Shown here piece after piece: positions 15,488-23,877 of a stretch of 64,000 bases of DNA (the first letter of the stretch is position 1; each line of letters starts with the position of its first letter). Under the pieces are notes generated by a model. It was not told where the DNA came from, ran no database searches, and was given only the letters and a program-made list of their open reading frames with translations. The DNA comes from Pseudolysinimonas yzui (lineage in GTDB: Bacteria > Actinomycetota > Actinomycetes > Actinomycetales > Microbacteriaceae), in the NCBI RefSeq assembly GCF_014653215.1, contig NZ_BNAI01000006.1:1-64000 (forward strand). Direction: 5' to 3'. The position numbers were made by a program, and so were the translations under genes.

Positions 15488-16588
15488 ATGACACCCGCGG
15501 AGGTGACTCCGGAATGGCGTGCGGAAGCCGATGCGCACAAGCGCGCCATGCCGCTGCAGCGACTCAGCGGGAACGGCATGGACTACGCGGACGTCGTCGA
15601 GCTCTACCACCTCGTCGATGACGGCATCTACTGGTCGGAGGCCGCCGAGCGGCTTGGCGATCGAAACTTCGCGCGCGCTACTGAGGCCCTGACTGCAGGG
15701 CATCAGCTCACGGCCGCGACGTGGTTCCGATTTGCAGCAGCATGCTTCCGCGTCGGGCAGGTGCCGCTTCTCGACGATGACCCCCGAAAGTCGCGCATGT
15801 ACGGGAAGTTGATCGACGCGTTCGGCCGAGCAGGAGAGGTGGACGACCCACCGGTCGAGCACGTCGAGATCCCGTGGTCGGGCGCGGCTCTCTGCGGCTG
15901 GCTGTTGCGACCCGCCGGAGTGGTGGCACCCCCAACGGCGATTGTCTTGGGTGGATTCGACGGGTGGCGCGAGGAGTACTACGTCGGTGCGACGTACCTG
16001 CTCGCCCGAGGTATCGCGGTACTGCTCATCGACGGGCCTGGACAGGGTGAGACGCGGCTCTCTCACGGTCTCGTGATGGACGCTTCGGTCGCTGACGCGT
16101 TCAGCCGGATGGTCGACTTCCTGATCGACGATTCTCGGTTGTCGGATGTCGTGGCGATCTGGGGCAACAGCATGGGTGGCTTCCTCGCGGCGTTGACGGC
16201 GACCCAAGATGAGCGGATCGCGGCGTGTGTCGTGAACGGCGGCACGGTGCGTCCGGGCGAGATTCTCGACAGGTTCCCCCGCTTCGTCAGCAAAGTTCAG
16301 CCCCTCCTGGGGGTCGGGGACCCTGAGGAGGCCCGCGCAGCCATGGGGCAGTTTGAACTCGCGCCGGATCAGCTCGAACGGCTGACCTGCCCGCTGCTCG
16401 TTCTTCATGGCACTCCCGACCAGGTGTTCCTCGTGGAGAACGCGCGCGCGCTGTTCGACGCTGCCGGTTCCCAGGACAAGACATTCCGTGAGTGGCCCGA
16501 CGGGGACCACTGCATCTACAACCACTCGCACGAGAAGCACGTACTCGTTGCGGACTGGCTCGGTGATCGGCTGAAGACCGGCCGCTAA
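15488..16588 (+). CDS. Alpha/beta hydrolase, pseudooxynicotine-hydrolase-like
   Basis: A 366-residue alpha/beta hydrolase with a helical N-terminal extension of about 120 residues, as in 2,6-dihydroxypseudooxynicotine hydrolase and related C-C bond hydrolases. Ser228 in GNSMGG, Asp311 in HGTPDQVF and His341 in PDGDHCIY form the triad. DGPGQGETR (182-190) is a family hallmark. It follows the monooxygenase by 11 bases. It may cleave a side-chain C-C bond from the ring, or act as an esterase on the substrate. Confidence 0.8.
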   Translation: MTPAEVTPEWRAEADAHKRAMPLQRLSGNGMDYADVVELYHLVDDGIYWSEAAERLGDRNFARATEALTAGHQLTAATWFRFAAACFRVGQVPLLDDDPRKSRMYGKLIDAFGRAGEVDDPPVEHVEIPWSGAALCGWLLRPAGVVAPPTAIVLGGFDGWREEYYVGATYLLARGIAVLLIDGPGQGETRLSHGLVMDASVADAFSRMVDFLIDDSRLSDVVAIWGNSMGGFLAALTATQDERIAACVVNGGTVRPGEILDRFPRFVSKVQPLLGVGDPEEARAAMGQFELAPDQLERLTCPLLVLHGTPDQVFLVENARALFDAAGSQDKTFREWPDGDHCIYNHSHEKHVLVADWLGDRLKTGR

Positions 16589-16686
16589 CCGATCCCCCTG
16601 AGCGGGCGAGCAAACACCAGCTCGCCTCTGTGGGCACGCCTGTGCCTGCACCCGAATGCATCACACATCCAATGGAGGAAGTAGTC

Positions 16687-17793
16687 ATGCGCAGCACCCG
16701 AATCGGCGTCGCCGCAGTCGCGGCACTCGCCCTGTTCCTGGCGGGTTGTTCGACCGCCGAAGACACCAACGATGACGCCGGAGGCGTCGACGTCGAGGCC
16801 GCTCAGGCAGCGATCCAGCCCTACCTCGACGCTCCGAGCGCCTTCCCGGTCACCGAACCGCTGGAAACGCTGCCGACGGGCAAGCGCGTCGCGCTCCTCG
16901 ACTGTGGCTCGCCCGTTTGCGGGCTGTTTGCCGCGATCGCGGTAGCCCCGGCCGAAGCGCTCGGGATCGAACTGGTACGGATCGAGGCAGGAACGACAGC
17001 CGACGGCGTTGCTGCGGCCTTCGACTCGGTCCTTGAAGGCGGCTTTGACGGGGTGTTCGTGCCCGCGTTGGCGCCGTCGCTGTGGGAGCGCCCGCTCGCC
17101 GAGCTGAGCGCGGCAGGGATCCCGGTGGTCACGTCGGGTGTCACCGGAGTCGACACGACTGCGGTCGCCGTCGCAGGTGCCTCGGAGCCGTCGACGGAGC
17201 TCAGCGGGCGCCTCATGGCGCTCTGGGCGATTGCGCAAGACGGTGCCGACACCGACGTAGTCTTCTACGTGACGCCGGAGATCACCTTCCTCAACCTGCT
17301 CGGCGAAGTGTTCACCGAGACCGTCACGGAGGAGTGCCCCGGCTGCTCGGTACGCGTCGTCGACATCCCCGTCGCGACGTTCGGGAGCACCGCGCCTCAG
17401 ATCGTTGTCGATGACCTCCTCGCACACCCGAACACGACAGCTGCCGTGTTCGGAGCCGGCGAGCAGGCGATCGGCCTGCCGTCCGCGCTGACGACGGCGG
17501 ACATCGAGGTGAAGACGCTGTTCAACGCGCCCGACCCTGCGGTGCTCGCCGGCATCCAGGACGGCTCTTACACGGCAGGCTTCGGGCTCGACCTTCCCGT
17601 TCTCACCTGGACGATGGTCGACTCGCTCGCGCGACTGATGACCGATCAGGAGCCTGCGGAAGCAGCCACGAACGACGAACTTGTTCGTCAGTTCTTGACC
17701 ATCGACAACCTCGAGGGCGACGTGAGCCACGGCTGGACGGGATACCCGGACTTCGCCGACCGGTTCCTGGCCCTCTGGGCGGACGCGAACTAA
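16687..17793 (+). CDS. Substrate-binding lipoprotein of ribose-type ABC importer
   Basis: A 368-residue type I periplasmic-binding-fold lipoprotein. The start at ATG 16687 has GGAGGAAG upstream. The signal peptide ends in the lipobox LFLAGC. The body resembles sugar and aromatic-acid binding proteins of the RbsB/Peripla_BP_4 group (LGIELVRIEAG, GGFDGVFVPAL, AAVFGAGEQAIGL). It is the extracellular receptor for the importer encoded next. Because the operon is catabolic for aromatics, the ligand is likely the aromatic substrate rather than a sugar. A strong stem-loop follows the stop. Confidence 0.85.
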   Translation: MRSTRIGVAAVAALALFLAGCSTAEDTNDDAGGVDVEAAQAAIQPYLDAPSAFPVTEPLETLPTGKRVALLDCGSPVCGLFAAIAVAPAEALGIELVRIEAGTTADGVAAAFDSVLEGGFDGVFVPALAPSLWERPLAELSAAGIPVVTSGVTGVDTTAVAVAGASEPSTELSGRLMALWAIAQDGADTDVVFYVTPEITFLNLLGEVFTETVTEECPGCSVRVVDIPVATFGSTAPQIVVDDLLAHPNTTAAVFGAGEQAIGLPSALTTADIEVKTLFNAPDPAVLAGIQDGSYTAGFGLDLPVLTWTMVDSLARLMTDQEPAEAATNDELVRQFLTIDNLEGDVSHGWTGYPDFADRFLALWADAN

Positions 17794-17798
17794 CCCCC

Positions 17799-17827
17799 GG
17801 CGGCCCCGGCCAATCGCCGGGGCCGCC
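17799..17827 (+). promoter_or_regulatory. Intercistronic stem-loop after the binding-protein gene
   Basis: GGCGGCCCCGGC (17799-17810) and GCCGGGGCCGCC (17816-17827) form a perfect 12-bp stem with a 5-base loop. There is no T-run, and the ATPase gene of the same importer follows, so it is more likely an mRNA 3'-end stabiliser or partial attenuator than a full terminator. Confidence 0.65.
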
Positions 17828-17855
17828 CCACCCCCAACTCACGAGGTTGCCCACG

Positions 17856-19361
17856 ATGTCTGATCACCTGTTGGAAGTCCGAAGCCTGTCGAAGGCGTTC
17901 GGCGACAACTATGCGCTCCGCGACGTCTCGCTGACAGTCGCGTCCGGTGAGATTGTCGCCCTTCTGGGTCACAACGGCTCAGGCAAGTCGACACTCGTGA
18001 AAGTGCTCTCCGGGGTCTACCAGGCGGATTCCGGCGACGTGTCCTGGGGAGACGCCGAACGACCTACCTCGTTGCACGTCGTTCATCAGAATCTGGGACT
18101 CATCGGCGGCCTTTCGATCGCAGAGAACATCGACCTGGCGACATCCCACCGGCCGGGTTGGATCGTTCCCACACGACGCGGCAAGGAACGACGTGAGGTG
18201 CGGGACCGATTGCGCCTGTTCGGCCTCGATATCGACGTCGATACCCCGGTGGGCCGACTCACGGCGGCCCAACAGTCGATCGTCGCGATCGCCCGAGCGT
18301 TCCAGATGGGGGGCTCGGGGCGGAACGTCCTTGTGCTCGACGAGCCGACAGCAGCGTTGCACGGCGAAGAGGCGACCCTTCTGCACGACGCGGTGAAAGC
18401 CGCCGCAGCAGCCGGGTGCGGGGTGATCTACATCAGCCATCGGTTGCCCGAAGTTGTCGACCTGGCTGATCGGGCGATCGTCTTGAAGGATGGCGAGGTT
18501 GTCGCAGAGAAGGACCGAGGGTCCTTCGATCAATCCGATCTCGTGCGGATTATCGCGGGCGGTGAGCCGCCCAAGCATCACGCGAGCACGTCGGCCGCCA
18601 GCGACGACGTGCGCTTGAAGGTGTCGGACCTTTACGCACCGTCGATTCGCGGAGCCGACTTTGAGGTGCGCCGAGGCGAGGTTCTCGGCGTTGCGGGCCT
18701 CGTCGGATCGGGGATGGAGGCTCTCAACGGGACACTCTTCGGTGCGACGACCGCCGCGTCGGGCACGATCAAGGTCGACGGGCGACTCGTCGGCGCCTCG
18801 GCAGCTCAGGCCGTGGATGCCGGCGTTGCTTTCGTTCCAGCCGATCGTCGGCTCCGCGGGAGCATCGGTCAGTTCTCAGCACGCGAGAACTTGACCCTGA
18901 CGAGTCACTCGGGCCTGCTTTCTCGGCTCGGAGCCATTCGCATCTCGCGGGAGCGGACTGAGGCGACGAGCTGGATGGGCCGCGTGCGGGTTCGTCCGCT
19001 CGGGGCCGCCGAACAGCGATTCGATCTCTTCAGCGGAGGGAATCAGCAGAAGATCGTGCTGGCCAAGTGGCTCCGAACGAGCCCGGGCGTCATCCTCCTC
19101 GACGAGCCCACTCAGGGGGTCGACGTCGGCGCGCAAACCGAGATCTACCGCTTGATTTCCGAGGCCGCCGACGAGGGCGCGGCGGTCGTCGTCTGTTCGA
19201 GTGACTCCAAGGAGCTTGCTTCCCTCTGTGATCGGGTGATCGTCTTTCGCGACGGCGTGATCTCCGGCCAATACTCCGGAGCCCGCCTCACGGAGTCCGC
19301 CCTGGTTGCCGCGACAATCGCTGACGGTGCCGCCGTCCCGAAGGAAGGTGTCTCATCATGA
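17856..19361 (+). CDS. Ribose-type ABC importer ATPase, two nucleotide-binding domains
   Basis: A 501-residue RbsA/MglA-like ATPase. The first half has Walker A GHNGSGKST and Walker B LVLDEPTAAL. The second half has a degenerate Walker A (VAGLVGSGMEAL), an intact signature FSGGNQQK and Walker B ILLDEPTQGVDVG, as is normal for this family, where the C-terminal site is impaired. The ATG at 17856 is chosen over one nine bases upstream. Its stop overlaps the permease ATG. Confidence 0.9.
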   Translation: MSDHLLEVRSLSKAFGDNYALRDVSLTVASGEIVALLGHNGSGKSTLVKVLSGVYQADSGDVSWGDAERPTSLHVVHQNLGLIGGLSIAENIDLATSHRPGWIVPTRRGKERREVRDRLRLFGLDIDVDTPVGRLTAAQQSIVAIARAFQMGGSGRNVLVLDEPTAALHGEEATLLHDAVKAAAAAGCGVIYISHRLPEVVDLADRAIVLKDGEVVAEKDRGSFDQSDLVRIIAGGEPPKHHASTSAASDDVRLKVSDLYAPSIRGADFEVRRGEVLGVAGLVGSGMEALNGTLFGATTAASGTIKVDGRLVGASAAQAVDAGVAFVPADRRLRGSIGQFSARENLTLTSHSGLLSRLGAIRISRERTEATSWMGRVRVRPLGAAEQRFDLFSGGNQQKIVLAKWLRTSPGVILLDEPTQGVDVGAQTEIYRLISEAADEGAAVVVCSSDSKELASLCDRVIVFRDGVISGQYSGARLTESALVAATIADGAAVPKEGVSS

Positions 19362-20404
19362 GTCAGGAACCCACGATCAGGTCGCGTGTGCTGCGCGCCA
19401 TCGGATTCCGGAACGCGAGTGCGATCTGGGTCCTCGTCGTGATCGTCGTGGTCTTCTCGATCACGATTCCTGAGACCTTCCTGGCGGCCCGAACCTGGAC
19501 ATCGCTCCTCGACACACAGGTCGTCGTCGCGATCACCGCGCTGGCGCTCGTGATCCCGCTCGCGGCCGGGTCGTTCAATCTCGCGGTCGGTGCGCAAGTC
19601 GGAGTGTCGTCCATGATGGTCGGTTGGATGCTGGTTAGCATCGGGCTGCCGGTCGTGCCGGCGATCGGGCTCACTCTTGCGGCGAGCGCACTCATCGGAC
19701 TGCTGATGGGGCTCGTCATCGTCCGTTTCCACATCGACTCGTTCATTGCGTCGCTGGGATTCAGCTCGCTTCTCGCGGCGCTCGTCACCTTCATGTCCGG
19801 CGGGCGGCAGATCCTCGGGATGCCGAGCGAACTCGTCGACTTCGGCACCGCTCGGGTGGTCATCTTCACCTACCCGTTCCTCATCCTGATTGCACTGGCG
19901 CTGGTGTGCTGGCACGTGCTTGAACGGACGCCGCTCGGCCGCCGGATCTACGCGACCGGCGGCAACCTGGAGGCGGCACGTCTCGCGGGAATCCGCACGA
20001 ACCGGATCATTGTCGGAACGCTCGTTGCGTGCGGCCTGCTCTCCGGCGTCGCCGGGGTCCTCGTCACCGCCCGGCTCGGGAACTCAGACCCGACGATCGG
20101 GCCGGCGTACCTCATCCCCGCGTTTACCGCCGCGTTCCTGGGCTCCACCCAATTCAAAGGTGGTCGATTCAATATCTGGGGGACCTTGCTGTCCGTCTAC
20201 GTCCTCGCCGCCGGGGTCAAGGGCCTCCAGCTCTCGGGAGCGCCGACGTGGATCCCTGATGCGTTCAACGGCATCGCGCTCCTGGTCGCCGTCGGACTCG
20301 CGTCATCTGCACGCCTGGGTGGCCGCCCCTCTCTCTTCGAGCGACTACGGCATCGGCGCGTGACGGCGCAGCCTCTCGAACCCCTCCAACAGAAAGACGC
20401 ATGA
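19358..20404 (+). CDS. Ribose-type ABC importer permease
   Basis: A 348-residue RbsC-like inner-membrane permease with eight to ten hydrophobic segments and the family loop (ATGGNLEAARLAGIRTNRII) that contacts the ATPase. It probably works as a homodimer, since only one permease gene is present. It overlaps the ATPase stop upstream and the amidohydrolase start downstream by 4 bases each. Confidence 0.9.
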   Translation: MSQEPTIRSRVLRAIGFRNASAIWVLVVIVVVFSITIPETFLAARTWTSLLDTQVVVAITALALVIPLAAGSFNLAVGAQVGVSSMMVGWMLVSIGLPVVPAIGLTLAASALIGLLMGLVIVRFHIDSFIASLGFSSLLAALVTFMSGGRQILGMPSELVDFGTARVVIFTYPFLILIALALVCWHVLERTPLGRRIYATGGNLEAARLAGIRTNRIIVGTLVACGLLSGVAGVLVTARLGNSDPTIGPAYLIPAFTAAFLGSTQFKGGRFNIWGTLLSVYVLAAGVKGLQLSGAPTWIPDAFNGIALLVAVGLASSARLGGRPSLFERLRHRRVTAQPLEPLQQKDA

Positions 20405-21762
20405 CGATGACCAGTGACATTCCCGGCGGCCGCATCCTGATCCGCGGAGCTCGTATCCTCACCCAGGACCCCAAGCTCGGGGAGTTCACCGGCGACATCA
20501 TCGTCGACGGTGGCGTCATCGCCGAGATCGGCCCCAAGCTCGACGACACGGGCGCGACGGTGATCGACGGGACCGACAGGGCCGTGCTGCCCGGCTTCGT
20601 CGACACCCATCGGCACACCTGGCAGGGCGCCGTGCGGCAGACCGGAATCGGGTGGGACTTTCCGTCGTACCGGCAGCACATCCAGCTCACCTGGGGCCCC
20701 GAGTACACCCCTGACGACGTCTATTGGGGCAACCTCCTCGGCGCTCTCAACGCTCTCGATGCAGGCATCACCACGTTGCGCGACGAGTCCCACATCCAGA
20801 ACAGTCCCGCCCACACCGACCAAGCGATCACAGCGCTACAGGACTCCGGCATCCGCGCCGCTTTCGCGTACGGGTGGCCGTCCATCGACTCGAACACGTG
20901 GATGCTGCGCGGAGAAGCCACCCATCCGGAAGACATCCGACGGGTTCGTTCCGACCTCCTGGCAGATGACAACGCCCTGGTCACGTTGCAAGCCATGCTC
21001 CGCGGGCCGGAGCTCTCGACGACCGAGGTCAGCGCGAAGGATCTCGGCCTGGCCCGCGAGCTCGGCATCCGCTCGAGCATGCACGTCGGCAACGGGGTGT
21101 GGGGCCCGATGTTCCGCGGCATCGGCTCGCTCGGCGAAGCGGGGCTCCTCGGCGACGACCTGCTCTTCATCCACTGCTGCACGTCAGACGACGACGAACT
21201 GAAGATGCTCGCCGACTCGGGCGGCACGGCGTCGGTTGCTGCTGCCCTGGAAGCCGTGATGCCCGGGCTCGGAGCTCCTGCAACGGGTCGTCTGCTGAAG
21301 TTCGGCATTCGGCCGAGCTTCAGCATCGACACCGAAGCAACGGTGGCCGGCGACATGTTCAACGTCATGCGCGCCGCCATCGCCGCCCGCGGCGTCGGGC
21401 TCTCGCTCCTCCCCGAGGTCTACGACGACCTCCCGAGCTTCACTCCGGCTGACCTTCTCGAATTCGCGACGCTCCAGGGGGCGCGGGCGACCGGTCTCGA
21501 CGGGCGCACCGGGAGCCTCACGGTCGGCAAGGCGGCCGACCTCATCGTCATCAGACTGCACGACCTGGCGACCCAGCCGGCTACCGACGCCGCAGCAAGC
21601 ATCGTGGGAGCAGGAAGTCCCGCACTGGTCGAGACCGTTCTCGTCGCCGGCGAGGTCAAGAAGTGGAAGGGTGCGCTCACCCACCCGAGCCTTGCGACGG
21701 TGCGCGCGCGGGTCGAGGAGTCACGCGACAGACTGCTCGCGACCCCGCTCGTCGATGGGTGA
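20401..21762 (+). CDS. Amidohydrolase of the ATZ/TRZ (chlorohydrolase/deaminase) subgroup
   Basis: A 453-residue metal-dependent TIM-barrel hydrolase. Metal ligands are visible as His70 and His72 in DTHRH, His228 in SMHVGNG, His258 in LFIHCC and the strand-8 Asp in FSIDTEA. Composite beta-sandwich segments flank the barrel (residues 1-60 and 380-453, GRTGSLTVGKAADLIVI). Relatives remove amino or halide groups from N-heterocycles and related compounds. In this operon it could deaminate or dehalogenate the aromatic substrate. This is the main hint that the substrate may be an N-heterocycle. Confidence 0.82.
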   Translation: MTMTSDIPGGRILIRGARILTQDPKLGEFTGDIIVDGGVIAEIGPKLDDTGATVIDGTDRAVLPGFVDTHRHTWQGAVRQTGIGWDFPSYRQHIQLTWGPEYTPDDVYWGNLLGALNALDAGITTLRDESHIQNSPAHTDQAITALQDSGIRAAFAYGWPSIDSNTWMLRGEATHPEDIRRVRSDLLADDNALVTLQAMLRGPELSTTEVSAKDLGLARELGIRSSMHVGNGVWGPMFRGIGSLGEAGLLGDDLLFIHCCTSDDDELKMLADSGGTASVAAALEAVMPGLGAPATGRLLKFGIRPSFSIDTEATVAGDMFNVMRAAIAARGVGLSLLPEVYDDLPSFTPADLLEFATLQGARATGLDGRTGSLTVGKAADLIVIRLHDLATQPATDAAASIVGAGSPALVETVLVAGEVKKWKGALTHPSLATVRARVEESRDRLLATPLVDG

Positions 21763-22195
21763 GCACGGGGCGAACTCGGCTCACGGCGACATCAACTTCC
21801 GCAGCCGCAAGTGGGTGCGCCCCGAAGATCTCAACGCCCACGGCACCCTTTTCGGCGGCAGCCTGCTGCGTTGGATCGACGAGGAGGCGACGATCTACGC
21901 CATCCTCCAGCTGGGCAACGGGAGGGTCGTCACGAAGTACATGTCGGAGATCAACTTCGTGAGTTCGGCGCAACAAGGCGATCTCATCGAGATGGGTCTG
22001 CTCGCGACGAGCTTCGGCCGCACGTCGCTGACCATGCGCGCCGAAGTCCGCAACATGATCAGCCGATCCAGCATTCTCACGATCGACAAGATCGTCTTCG
22101 TGAGCCTCGACGCGACCGGGCGCCCCGCGCCCCATGGTTTCACCGAAATCACCTACGCCCGAGACCGGATCCCGAGCAGTAGTTCGCTCGGCTAG
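21755..22195 (+). CDS. Acyl-CoA thioesterase, hotdog fold (YciA-like)
   Basis: A 146-residue hotdog thioesterase. The start is ATG 21755, overlapping the amidohydrolase end by 8 bases in another frame. RPEDLNAHGTLFGGSLLRWIDE is a near-exact family signature: the Asn and the G-x-L-x-GG stretch contact the thioester, and the Glu is likely catalytic. It would release a CoA thioester and recycle CoA in the pathway initiated by the CoA-transferase. It is the last gene of the rightward operon and lies about 30 bases before the right-end arm sites. Confidence 0.85.
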   Translation: MGEHGANSAHGDINFRSRKWVRPEDLNAHGTLFGGSLLRWIDEEATIYAILQLGNGRVVTKYMSEINFVSSAQQGDLIEMGLLATSFGRTSLTMRAEVRNMISRSSILTIDKIVFVSLDATGRPAPHGFTEITYARDRIPSSSSLG

Positions 22196-22224
22196 GCATG
22201 CCGCGGAGACGGAGTCGGTGCGCG

Positions 22225-22242
22225 CGTGCCCTAGCCGTGCCC
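22225..22242 (+). promoter_or_regulatory. Putative integrase arm-type site, right
   Basis: CGTGCCCTAGCCGTGCCC differs from 210-227 by one base and has the same orientation. A third, inverted copy of the core (AGGGCACGGG) lies at 22316-22325, nearer the tRNA remnant. Together these make a plausible integrase-binding arm. Confidence 0.45.
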
Positions 22243-22352
22243 TCCAAGTCGGCCGAGAGGACTACTGTGATCCCGGGCACCGAGTCCGCTATTTCTTGAA
22301 CTTGTCGAGTGTCGGAGGGCACGGGCCGGAACTCAGGGAGAGACCGAAAGGT

Positions 22353-22409
22353 CTCGAAAACATGTGAGGTTCATAGCCTCCGTGGGTTCAAATCCCACCG
22401 GTACCGCCA
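22353..22409 (+). pseudogene. 3' half of tRNA-Ser(CGA), attachment-site remnant
   Basis: From the anticodon loop (CTCGAAAA, anticodon CGA) onwards this matches a class II tRNA. The long variable arm is GAGG-N7-CCTC (22366-22380), the T arm is GTGGG-TTCAAAT-CCCAC (22382-22398), the acceptor strand is CGGTACC and CCA is encoded at 22407-22409. The 5' half is missing: no GGTACCG acceptor strand, D arm or pairing anticodon stem lies upstream. It is therefore the duplicated 3' end left by integration with a crossover at or near the anticodon loop, not a working tRNA. Confidence 0.75.
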
Positions 22410-22411
22410 AG
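22395..22411 (+). repeat. Right attachment-site repeat
   Basis: This copy of CCACCGGTACCGCCAAG is identical to 113-129 and marks the right limit of the integrated element. The DNA after it, starting with the terminator, is taken as the original chromosomal flank. Confidence 0.65.
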
Positions 22412-22438
22412 AAAAACCCCTGTTGATCAGGGGTTTTT
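22412..22438 (+). terminator. Rho-independent terminator of the tRNA-Ser locus
   Basis: AAAAACCCCTG-TTGAT-CAGGGGTTTTT forms an 11-bp perfect stem with a 5-base loop and a T-run, one base after the repeat. It probably terminated the original tRNA transcript and works in both directions because of the A-run on the other side. Confidence 0.85.
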
Positions 22439-22583
22439 CTGTCGCTAGCGACCTTCGAGACGCCGCACTCAGGTCTCTTCCGAGCGCTTCGGCAAGGTCG
22501 AGCCAACTGGCTGCAATTTGCAGTCCGCCGCCTAGAACTTCGTGAGAGTGTCGCGATGACGGTCGCAGCGCTAAGGTCCGAGG

Positions 22584-23852
22584 ATGCTCTCGGACGAAGA
22601 GATCGCGGCCATCATCGAACTTGGGTACGAGCAGCGGTCGATCGAGTTCAAGGCTGCCGGTTCCCGGACGGATCGTCGGTTCCTTGCGCTGATCGCGCGT
22701 GCCGCGCTTGCGCTCGCAAATCAGCGCGACGGGGGTCACCTACTCATCGGCCTGTCCGAAGAGGGTATCGACGCCGACTCCTCGGGCCTGTCCGATGAGC
22801 AGGTCGACGAGTGGCTCTCATACGACGACTTGTCGGATCAGATCAACTCGTACGCTGACCCGCCTGTGGCCATTCAGGTTCAGAGGCGGTCGCTCCCAAA
22901 TAGTCGCCCAATTGTGGTCATCGAGGTCGCCGAGTTCGCAGAAGTCCCGACCCTCTCGAAGAAGGACTATCCGGGCGTGATTGCGAACAGAAGTCTTTAC
23001 ACACGTTCGATGGCCAAGCCCGAGAGTTCAGCGTCGCACTCACAGAACGAGCTACGGGAGATCTTGAACCTCGCCACCGAGAAGCAGCTCTCGCGTTTCA
23101 TCGAGACAGCTCGGCGAGGCGGGCTGTCCTTCTCCGGGCTCCCGACTGATGCGGACGCCTTTGGCGCACAGGCTGCATCGGTTCAAGGCGGCCCAACCTA
23201 CTTCGCTGTCCCCGAGGTTGAGCACGCCCTGATCGAGATCCACCCCTCGACGTTTGACCCGGAATTGATCGAGTACAGGGCGCTTGCCCGCTCCGTGCGC
23301 GAGCGCGCGGTCAGTTGGCGAGGTTGGCCCTTCCCATTCGTACGAGACCCCCAACGAGGAGACGACTGGGTCGGCGAGAGCGTCGATACGCTCGACGGAA
23401 TCGAGGTGTGGCAGTTCTTTCGCAGCGGACTGTTCGTTCACTACGAGACGATCGGGACTCGCCCGCCAGACTTCGGGTCGGCGGAAGGCGATCGTCTGCT
23501 CCCGATCTGGATGCCACTCCTGCACTTCACTGAGGCGCTTGAGTTCGCCAGTCGCCTTCAACGCGCTCACTGGCCAGAGTCGAGCACAGTGGTTCGAGTA
23601 TCGCTGAACAACATCGAGGGGCGTCACCTTGTAGCGGGTCGGCACCGTAACCCGCTTCATGGCCAATACGTCTTCAACGGTGAGCAGTGGTCGAGAGAGA
23701 TCGTCCTCACAGCAGAGCAGGCGCTCACAAGTACCCGGGGGAATGCGGTGCGACTTGCCCTCGACCTCGTCGAGCGTTTCGGCTGGATGCGCGGTAGTGA
23801 AGATGGTTTTCGAGCGATTCAGGACGAGGTTTTCGGTCGCGAGTCTGCTTAG
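22584..23852 (+). CDS. Schlafen/AlbA_2-domain protein
   Basis: A 422-residue protein with an N-terminal AlbA_2 (SLFN, formerly AAA_4) domain. EQRSIEFKAAG (16-26) supplies the conserved Glu-Phe-Lys and ALANQRDGGHLLIGLSEEG the second signature block, together making up roughly residues 1-150. The C-terminal 270 residues are unlike anything I recognise and rich in aromatic residues. Schlafen-domain proteins bind or cleave RNA or DNA and recur in bacterial defence islands. This is the first gene after the tRNA terminator and stands alone with its own start. Confidence 0.78.
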   Translation: MLSDEEIAAIIELGYEQRSIEFKAAGSRTDRRFLALIARAALALANQRDGGHLLIGLSEEGIDADSSGLSDEQVDEWLSYDDLSDQINSYADPPVAIQVQRRSLPNSRPIVVIEVAEFAEVPTLSKKDYPGVIANRSLYTRSMAKPESSASHSQNELREILNLATEKQLSRFIETARRGGLSFSGLPTDADAFGAQAASVQGGPTYFAVPEVEHALIEIHPSTFDPELIEYRALARSVRERAVSWRGWPFPFVRDPQRGDDWVGESVDTLDGIEVWQFFRSGLFVHYETIGTRPPDFGSAEGDRLLPIWMPLLHFTEALEFASRLQRAHWPESSTVVRVSLNNIEGRHLVAGRHRNPLHGQYVFNGEQWSREIVLTAEQALTSTRGNAVRLALDLVERFGWMRGSEDGFRAIQDEVFGRESA

Positions 23853-23877
23853 ACGCCGGCGCGGCTAGCATCTCGCC

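Larger units (their letters stand above)
113..22411. mobile_element. Integrative element at tRNA-Ser(CGA), 22.3 kb
   Basis: The element is defined by a 17-bp direct repeat (113-129 and 22395-22411), a tyrosine integrase gene beginning within 200 bases of the left repeat, and matching CGTGCCC-type motifs just inside both ends. It carries integrase, Rep, XRE, ImmA and serine recombinase genes plus an aromatic-catabolism cargo. No conjugation or FtsK-like transfer gene and no phage structural gene is present, so it is either mobilised in trans or a decayed actinomycete integrative element. The repeat and the genes are visible in the sequence; the single-element interpretation is inferred. Confidence 0.6.

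Noticed and set aside
22320-22409. A full tRNA-Ser gene at the right end of the element
   Set aside because: The acceptor 3' strand CGGTACC needs GGTACCG at the 5' end, and nothing like it, nor a D arm or pairing anticodon stem, lies 80-95 bases upstream. Only the 3' half is present.
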